Of a DNA stretch of 64,000 nucleotides, positions 58,990-64,000 are shown one piece after another. This stretch comes from Falsiroseomonas oryzae (GTDB lineage: Bacteria > Pseudomonadota > Alphaproteobacteria > Acetobacterales > Acetobacteraceae). Below the pieces are notes generated by a model. The model was not told the DNA's origin, made no database searches, and saw only the letters and a list, made by a program, of their open reading frames with translations. Position 1 is the first letter of the stretch. Every line of letters starts with the position of its first letter. The position numbers and the translations under genes were made by a program. The stretch lies in NCBI RefSeq assembly GCF_027856955.1, contig NZ_JAPSMD010000002.1, positions 1-64,000 of the forward strand. Reading direction: 5' to 3'.

Positions 58990-59070
58990 GTCATTGGCGA
59001 CAGGACTGCCTGACGGTTCCTCTTGCCATGCGTCGGCGCCGATCGCGGTGGGCCGGCGCGGAGACTGCGC

Positions 59071-59940
59071 ATGGACGTCGCCACGCGGATCGAGGCCAGC
59101 CTGGCCGATGCGGTTCTTCTGGCCGAGGCCACGGGCGCGCCACCACGCCTCGCCGCGGCAATGCGGCATGCCGTATTCCCGAAGGGCGCACGCATTCGCC
59201 CGCGGCTCACGCTCGCCGTCGCCGGGGCGTGCGGGGATGACCGTCCGGCACTGGCCTCCGCTGCAGCTGCCGCGGTGGAACTGCTGCACTGCGCCAGCCT
59301 CGTGCATGACGACATGCCGTGCTTCGACAATGCCGAGACCCGGCGCGGCAAGCCGAGCGTGCACCGGGCCTTCGGCGAGCCGCTGGCCGTGCTTGCTGGC
59401 GATGCGCTGATTATCCTGGCTTTCCAGACCCTGGCCCGCGTCGCACCCGCTGCGCCCGAGCGGCTCGGCGCCGTCCTCGCGGCCGTGGGCGACGGTGTAG
59501 GCGTGCCCTTCGGCATCGTCGCCGGCCAGGCCTGGGAATGCGAGCCGGCCGTCGATCTGTCCGAGTACCAGCGCCAGAAGACCGGCGCCCTGTTTGCCGC
59601 CGCCTGTGTTGCCGGCGCCGCGGCGGCGGGCCACGCGGAGCCCGAGGCCTGGCGCCTTCTCGGCGACCGTCTCGGGGAGGCCTATCAGGTTGCGGACGAC
59701 CTCCGCGACGCCGTGGAGACCGAGGCCACGCTCGGCAAGCCGGTCGGTCGCGATGCCGCGCTCGGCCGGCCAAGTGCGGTTGCCAGCTTCGGGCTCGGCG
59801 GCGCGGTCACACGTCTGCGCAATCTGAGCGAGGCAGCCGTCGGCGCGATCCCGCACTGTCCGGGCCAGGCGGCACTTCGCGCCCTGATGTTGCAGGAAGC
59901 CCAGCGCCTGGTCCCCGGCAAGCTCGCCGCAGCGGCATGA
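59071..59940 (+). CDS. crtE: Geranylgeranyl diphosphate synthase
   Basis: The 289-residue prenyltransferase makes the C20 precursor for both carotenoids and the bacteriochlorophyll tail. It has the first Asp-rich motif LVHDDMPCFDN (DDxxxxD, long form) and the second in AYQVADDLRD, plus FPKGARIRPRLTLAVA and YQRQKTGALFAAA. ATG 59071 starts at MDVATRIEASLADAV; the frame to 59023 is an extension. It overlaps crtF as ATGA and is preceded by a PpsR operator. Confidence 0.94.
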   Translation: MDVATRIEASLADAVLLAEATGAPPRLAAAMRHAVFPKGARIRPRLTLAVAGACGDDRPALASAAAAAVELLHCASLVHDDMPCFDNAETRRGKPSVHRAFGEPLAVLAGDALIILAFQTLARVAPAAPERLGAVLAAVGDGVGVPFGIVAGQAWECEPAVDLSEYQRQKTGALFAAACVAGAAAAGHAEPEAWRLLGDRLGEAYQVADDLRDAVETEATLGKPVGRDAALGRPSAVASFGLGGAVTRLRNLSEAAVGAIPHCPGQAALRALMLQEAQRLVPGKLAAAA

Positions 59941-61091
59941 GCGCCTCCGCCGGTCTGGAGGTGCCGGTGGCGCCGAGTCTACGGGACCGGTTCCGCGCCT
60001 GGCGGGAAGGCCTGACCGCGTCGCCGGGATTCCGGCGCTGGGCGGCCGGCTTCCCGCTGACCCGTCCCTTCGCGCGCCGCCGGGCCCGTGCGTTGTTCGA
60101 TCTGTGCGCGGGCTTCGTCTATTCCCAGGTCCTGCTCGCCTGCGTCAGGCTTCGGCTGTTCGACATGCTGGAGCACGGGCCGGTGGACGAGGCGGAACTG
60201 GCCCGTCGGCTCGACCTGCCGCCAGAGGGTGCGCTGCGGCTGCTGCGTGCCGCGGCGGCGCTCGGCCTGACCATGCAGCGCGATGACCGGCGCTGGGCGC
60301 TCGGCCCCCTCGGCGCGGCCATGATCGGCAACCCCGGCATCGCGGCGATGGTCGAGCATCACGCCATGCTCTACGCGGACCTGGCGGATCCTGTCGCGCT
60401 GCTGCGCCGGCCGCGCGGCGGGAATGCGCTGTCGGGCTACTGGGCCTATGCCGGAGCGGCGGCGCCGGGCTCACTCGGCCGGGAACGGACCGGCGACTAC
60501 ACCGCCCTGATGGCGGCGTCCCAGCCCATGGTCGCGGAAGAGGTCATCGCCACCTACGACTTTCGCCGCCACCGCTGCCTGCTGGACATAGGCGGCGGCA
60601 GCGGTGCCTTCCTGGCGGCGGTTGCCGCCGCCGCACCCGAGCTGCGCGTGATGCTGTTCGACCTGCCGGCCGTCGCCGCGCAGGCGCGCGAACGCTTCGC
60701 GCGGTTGCGCCTGGAGGGCAGAGCCACGGCGCATGGCGGTGACTTCGCTGTCGACGCGCTGCCGGCCGGCGCGGACATCGTGTCCCTGGTCCGCGTGCTG
60801 CACGACCACGACGACGACGTGGTCATGGCGCTGCTGAGGCGCGTGCACGCTGCGCTGCCGCCTGGGGGCCGCCTGCTGGTGGCCGAGCCGATGTCCGGCA
60901 CCCCCGGCGCGGAGCCGGCCGGCGACGCCTACTTCGGCTTCTACCTTCTCGCCATGGGCCGTGGCCGCCCGCGCAAGCCGGACGAGTTGCAGGCGATGGC
61001 GCGGGCAGCGGGCTTCGCCACCGCTCGCCTGCTGCCCACACGCACGCCTCTGCTGGCGCGCGTGCTGGTCGCCGATGTCGCGTCGGCCTGA
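59937..61091 (+). CDS. crtF: Hydroxyneurosporene/demethylspheroidene O-methyltransferase
   Basis: The 384-residue SAM-dependent enzyme methylates the C1 hydroxyl of acyclic carotenoids in the spheroidene or spirilloxanthin pathway. It has a dimerisation region (FDLCAGFVYSQVLLACVRL), the SAM motif LLDIGGGSGAFLAAVAA at about residue 215, VMLFDLPAVA, LVRVLHDHDDD with the catalytic-type His, and GGRLLVAEPM. It overlaps crtE; bchC follows after an operator-bearing gap of 76 bases. Confidence 0.92.
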   Translation: MSASAGLEVPVAPSLRDRFRAWREGLTASPGFRRWAAGFPLTRPFARRRARALFDLCAGFVYSQVLLACVRLRLFDMLEHGPVDEAELARRLDLPPEGALRLLRAAAALGLTMQRDDRRWALGPLGAAMIGNPGIAAMVEHHAMLYADLADPVALLRRPRGGNALSGYWAYAGAAAPGSLGRERTGDYTALMAASQPMVAEEVIATYDFRRHRCLLDIGGGSGAFLAAVAAAAPELRVMLFDLPAVAAQARERFARLRLEGRATAHGGDFAVDALPAGADIVSLVRVLHDHDDDVVMALLRRVHAALPPGGRLLVAEPMSGTPGAEPAGDAYFGFYLLAMGRGRPRKPDELQAMARAAGFATARLLPTRTPLLARVLVADVASA

Positions 61092-61099
61092 CGAATGAG

Positions 61100-61143
61100 T
61101 GTCAGTTTATCTTGACAGATTTGACTGTCAGGCTAGGGTGACG
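61100..61143. promoter_or_regulatory. Tandem PpsR operators and promoter of bchC
   Basis: TGTCAGTTTATCTTGACA (61100-61117) is a perfect TGTCA-N8-TGACA. Eight bases later TGTCAGGCTAGGGTGACG (61126-61143) matches with one mismatch. TTGACA (61112-61117) and TAGGGT (61134-61139) with a 16-base spacer form a candidate promoter entirely covered by the two sites. Confidence 0.82.
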
Positions 61144-61167
61144 CTCTGGAGACACTTTGGAAGAACC

Positions 61168-62106
61168 GTGGACACTCTCGCTGTAGTCCTGGAAGCGCCT
61201 GAAAAGCTTGCACTCAGTCGCCTCGACCTCGTCGAGCCCGGCGAAGACGACGTCGTCGTCAACGTCGAGTGGAGCGGGATCAGCACGGGCACCGAACGCC
61301 TGCTGTTCACCGGTCGCATGCCGCCCTTCCCGGGCATGGGGTATCCGCTGGTTCCGGGATACGAATCGGTGGGCCGCATCGCGTCGGCAGGACCGAATGC
61401 GAAGCGGCGCGTTGGTGAACGCGTCTTTGTCCCCGGCGCGCGCTGCTTCGGGCCGGTGCGCGGCCTGTTTGGCGGTGCAGCGCGTCGGCTCGTCGTCACC
61501 GCAGCCAAGGCCATTCCGATCGACGAGTCGCTCGGCGCGGACGGCGTGCTGCTTGCGCTGGCTGCCACCGCGCAGCACGCGATCGCACCCGGCGCGATGC
61601 CGCCGGACCTCATCATCGGCCACGGCGTACTCGGGCGCCTCATCGCCCGGATCGTCGTCGCAATGGGGGCTCCGGCGCCCGTCGTGTGGGAACTGAACCC
61701 GGAGCGTGCCGAGGGCGGGCGCGGCTACCAGGTGCTGTCGCCGGACGCCGATTCGCGTCGCGACTATCGATGCATCTGCGATGTCAGCGGCGATTCGAAC
61801 CTGCTCGATACCCTGGTGCAGCGCCTCGCACCCGGCGGTGAAATCGTCCTGGCCGGCTTCTACAGCGCCCCGCTCTCCTTCGCCTTTCCGCCTGCCTTCA
61901 TGCGCGAGGCGCGGATCCGCATCGCCGCCGAATGGCGCGAACCCGACCTCGCCGTCGTGCGCGCCTTGATCGCAGAGGGACGCCTGCCGCTGGACGGCCT
62001 CGTCACGCATCAGCGCGACTTCGCTTCTGCCCCGGAGGCCTACCGGACCGCCTTCGAAGATCCGGGATGTCTCAAGATGGTTCTCGACTGGAGGGACTGC
62101 CAATGA
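61168..62106 (+). CDS. bchC: 3-hydroxyethyl bacteriochlorophyllide a dehydrogenase
   Basis: The 312-residue MDR enzyme oxidises the C3 hydroxyethyl group to acetyl. Diagnostic stretches are VEWSGISTGTERLLFTGRMP, FPGMGYPLVPGYESVG, FVPGARCFGPVRGLFGGAA and LIIGHGVLGRLIARI. The start is GTG 61168 (GTG GAC ACT CTC), with GGAAG upstream. The ATG at 61099 is rejected because it would put both PpsR operators and the promoter inside the coding region, and because the known BchC start corresponds to DTLAVVLEAPEKLAL. It overlaps bchX as ATGA. Confidence 0.95.
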   Translation: MDTLAVVLEAPEKLALSRLDLVEPGEDDVVVNVEWSGISTGTERLLFTGRMPPFPGMGYPLVPGYESVGRIASAGPNAKRRVGERVFVPGARCFGPVRGLFGGAARRLVVTAAKAIPIDESLGADGVLLALAATAQHAIAPGAMPPDLIIGHGVLGRLIARIVVAMGAPAPVVWELNPERAEGGRGYQVLSPDADSRRDYRCICDVSGDSNLLDTLVQRLAPGGEIVLAGFYSAPLSFAFPPAFMREARIRIAAEWREPDLAVVRALIAEGRLPLDGLVTHQRDFASAPEAYRTAFEDPGCLKMVLDWRDCQ

Positions 62107-63122
62107 ATGCGCCCGCCGGATTCCAGCCGAACCGAGATCCGCAAGCGAGCATGACCGAGCAACTGCGGCAGGAAGCCGCGGAAGGCCCGGATCCCGTGCC
62201 CAGCGATCCGCCGAAGAAGCAGACGCAGATCATCGCGATCTACGGCAAGGGCGGCATCGGCAAGTCGTTCACGCTCGCCAATCTCAGCTACATGATGGCG
62301 CAGCAGGGCAAGCGCGTGCTTCTCATTGGCTGCGATCCGAAGAGCGACACGACGAGCCTGCTCTTCGGGGGCAAGGCCTGCCCGACGATCATCGAGACGA
62401 GCTCGAAGAAGAAGGCGGCCGGCGAGCCGGTAGTCATCGGCGACGTCTGCTTCAAGCGCGACGGTGTCTTCGCGATGGAGCTCGGCGGGCCGGAAGTGGG
62501 CCGCGGCTGTGGCGGCCGCGGCATCATCCATGGCTTCGAGCTGCTCGAGAAGCTGGGCTTCCACGAGTGGGACTTCGACTTCGTCCTGCTCGACTTCCTG
62601 GGTGACGTGGTCTGCGGCGGCTTCGGCCTCCCGATCGCGCGCGACATGTGCCAGAAGGTCATCATCGTCGGCTCGAACGACCTGCAGTCGCTCTACGTCG
62701 CCAACAACGTCTGCTCGGCGGTGGAGTATTTCCGCAAGCTCGGCGGCAATGTCGGCGTCGCCGGCCTGGTGGTGAACAAGGACGACGGCACCGGAGAGGC
62801 GCACGCCTTCGCGCAGTCCGTCGGCATCCCCGTGCTCGCCGCGATCCCCGCGAACGAGGATATCCGGCGCAAGAGCGCGAATTACGAGATCGTCGGCCGG
62901 CCCGACGGGGAATGGGGGCCGCTGTTCCAGGCCCTGGGCGTCCAGGTGGCCGAGGCGCCGCCGCTTCGCCCGACGCCGCTGACCCAGGAAGGCCTGCTCG
63001 GTCTGTTCAAGGGCGATGTGGTCGGCCGCAACGTGGTGCTGCAGCCTGCCTCACAGGAGGACATGCGCGCCGCCGGCGTGGTCGCGAAGCCGTCCCTCGA
63101 AGTGGTCTACGAGGGCGCCTGA
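62103..63122 (+). CDS. bchX: Chlorophyllide a oxidoreductase iron protein subunit X
   Basis: The 339-residue nitrogenase-reductase-like protein donates electrons to BchYZ for the C7-C8 reduction. It has the P-loop [15 protein letters not shown] at about residue 48, IGCDPKSDTTSLLFGGK, and bridging-cluster Cys in VGRGCGGRGI and [12 protein letters not shown] in the P-loop and the GKACPTIIETSSKKK segment separate it from BchL. It has a 40-residue polar N-terminal extension typical of BchX. The start overlaps bchC. Confidence 0.97.
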   Translation: MNAPAGFQPNRDPQASMTEQLRQEAAEGPDPVPSDPPKKQTQIIAIYGKGGIGKSFTLANLSYMMAQQGKRVLLIGCDPKSDTTSLLFGGKACPTIIETSSKKKAAGEPVVIGDVCFKRDGVFAMELGGPEVGRGCGGRGIIHGFELLEKLGFHEWDFDFVLLDFLGDVVCGGFGLPIARDMCQKVIIVGSNDLQSLYVANNVCSAVEYFRKLGGNVGVAGLVVNKDDGTGEAHAFAQSVGIPVLAAIPANEDIRRKSANYEIVGRPDGEWGPLFQALGVQVAEAPPLRPTPLTQEGLLGLFKGDVVGRNVVLQPASQEDMRAAGVVAKPSLEVVYEGA

Positions 63123-63125
63123 GCC

Positions 63126-64000
63126 GTGGACACGCTTCCTCCCTCCAGCGCGCCGCCTGTCGAAGGCTCCGGCTGCCATGGCGGCCGGGAGACGATGGAG
63201 TCCGCGGCACGCGCTGCCGGCAAGAGCGAGACGATGGACCGCCTCGCCAAGGACTATCCGCGCGGACCGCACGACCAGCCGCAAAGCATGTGTCCGGCCT
63301 TCGGGTCCTTGCGTGTCGGCCTGCGCATGCGGCGCGTGGCGACGATCCTCTCGGGCAGCGCCTGCTGCGTCTATGGCCTGACCTTCACCAGCCACTTCTA
63401 CGGGGCCCGGCGCAGCGTGGGCTACGTGCCCTTCAACTCCGAGACGCTGGTGACGGGCAAGCTGTTCGAGGACATCCGCGACGCCGTGCATGCGACGGCG
63501 AAGCCGGAGGAGTACGACGCCGTCATCGTGACCAATCTCTGCGTGCCGACCGCCTCCGGAGTGCCGCTCGAACTGCTGCCGAAGGTTATCGACGGCGTGC
63601 GGATCATCGGCATCGACGTGCCTGGCTTTGGCGTGCCGACCCACGCAGAGGCGAAGGACGTGCTGTCCGGCGCGATGCTGCGCTACGCGCGGCTGGAAGC
63701 CGAGGCCGGTCCGGTCGCCCGCCCCCGCAACCTGGTGGAAGGCGAGCGCACCATCGCCCTGATCGGCGAGCTTTTCCCCGCCGATCCGATGGGCATCGGC
63801 GCGCTGCTGGCACCGATGGGTCTCGGCCTCGCGCCGCAGACGCCGGCGCGGGAATGGCGCGATCTCTATGCCGCGCTGGATGCGGTGGCGGTCGCCGCTG
63901 TGCACCCCTTCTACACCGCGTCCATCCGGGAATTCCGCGCGGCGGGCAGGCCGATCGTGGGCTCGGGCCCCGTCGGCGTCGAAGGCACCGCCGCCTGGCT
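63126..64000 (+). CDS. bchY: Chlorophyllide a oxidoreductase subunit Y (3' end off the window)
   Basis: The frame starts at GTG 63126, three bases after the bchX stop, and stays open for 291 codons to the right edge. Conserved BchY sequence starts at CHGGRETMESAARAAGKSET. The three cluster ligands of R. capsulatus BchY (C62, C87, C145) are matched by C56 (SMCPAFG), C81 (SACCVYG) and C139 (NLCVPTASG), a constant shift of six. The remaining part and bchZ should lie just beyond the window. Confidence 0.95.
   Translation, partial: MDTLPPSSAPPVEGSGCHGGRETMESAARAAGKSETMDRLAKDYPRGPHDQPQSMCPAFGSLRVGLRMRRVATILSGSACCVYGLTFTSHFYGARRSVGYVPFNSETLVTGKLFEDIRDAVHATAKPEEYDAVIVTNLCVPTASGVPLELLPKVIDGVRIIGIDVPGFGVPTHAEAKDVLSGAMLRYARLEAEAGPVARPRNLVEGERTIALIGELFPADPMGIGALLAPMGLGLAPQTPAREWRDLYAALDAVAVAAVHPFYTASIREFRAAGRPIVGSGPVGVEGTAAW

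Noticed and set aside
61099-61167. ATG start for bchC at 61099
   Set aside because: It would place both PpsR operators and the promoter in coding sequence. The GTG at 61168 has a ribosome site and agrees with the known BchC N-terminus.
62103-63122. Reading bchX as a nitrogenase iron protein (nifH) or second bchL
   Set aside because: Position between bchC and bchY, the KSF P-loop and the GKACPTIIETSSKKK segment identify BchX; no nif genes are present.

Overview
The window is high-GC DNA from an alphaproteobacterium that makes bacteriochlorophyll a. The right half (about 27.9-64 kb) is most of a photosynthesis gene cluster (PGC). 5-aminolevulinate synthase (hemA) inside the PGC points to the Shemin pathway used by Alphaproteobacteria. 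The orphan Bug-type tricarboxylate receptors and the very GC-rich coding bias suggest Rhodospirillales/Acetobacteraceae (Roseomonas-like), but that placement is inference. No tRNA, rRNA, IS element, phage gene or CRISPR array was seen.

Left half (1-27.7 kb): a series of small catabolic operons. (1) A minus-strand hexuronate operon, dctP-dctQ-dctM-uronate dehydrogenase-mutarotase (5077 to 500), preceded by the start of a basic Ala/Lys/Arg-rich protein that runs off the left edge. (2) An amidase, an L-threonate dehydrogenase-like gene and a 29-codon membrane peptide. (3) A MarR gene divergent from a NicX-like ring dioxygenase, an alpha/beta hydrolase, an acyl-CoA dehydrogenase and an acyl-CoA ligase, resembling a rewired nicotinate lower pathway. 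(4) A lipoprotein hydrolase, D-tartrate dehydratase, enoyl-CoA hydratase and a Bug receptor. (5) A split ThDP-dependent decarboxylase plus a 2-hydroxyacid dehydrogenase, divergent from eutBC. (6) A LacI-type regulator with a near-ideal operator facing an operon of quinone oxidoreductase, intradiol dioxygenase, YciI, BKACE enzyme, SDR and Bug receptor.

Right half: the minus-strand unit aerR/ppaA-ppsR-bchG-pucC-like-bchP-hemC is divergent from bchF-N-B-H-L-M-lhaA-puhABC-orf105-acsF-puhE. Then come hemA-bchI-bchD-bchO-crtB, bchE-bchJ, an opposing DUF2189 membrane gene, and crtE-crtF-bchC-bchX-bchY, which runs off the right edge; bchZ and puf would be expected next. Most junctions overlap by 1-4 bases, so translation is probably coupled over long stretches.

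Regulatory sites are legible. PpsR/CrtJ palindromes of the form TGTCA-N8-TGACA lie upstream of bchF, bchE, crtE and bchC; in three of these the right arm is also the TTGACA -35 hexamer. A perfect FNR box precedes hemA, and a one-mismatch FNR box is interleaved with tandem PpsR sites before bchE. The strain carries both the oxygen-dependent (AcsF) and oxygen-independent (BchE) cyclases. Together this predicts repression by PpsR/AerR under oxygen and activation of hemA and bchE by FnrL when oxygen falls. Carotenoid genes seen are crtB, crtE and crtF; crtI, crtC and crtD are not in the window.
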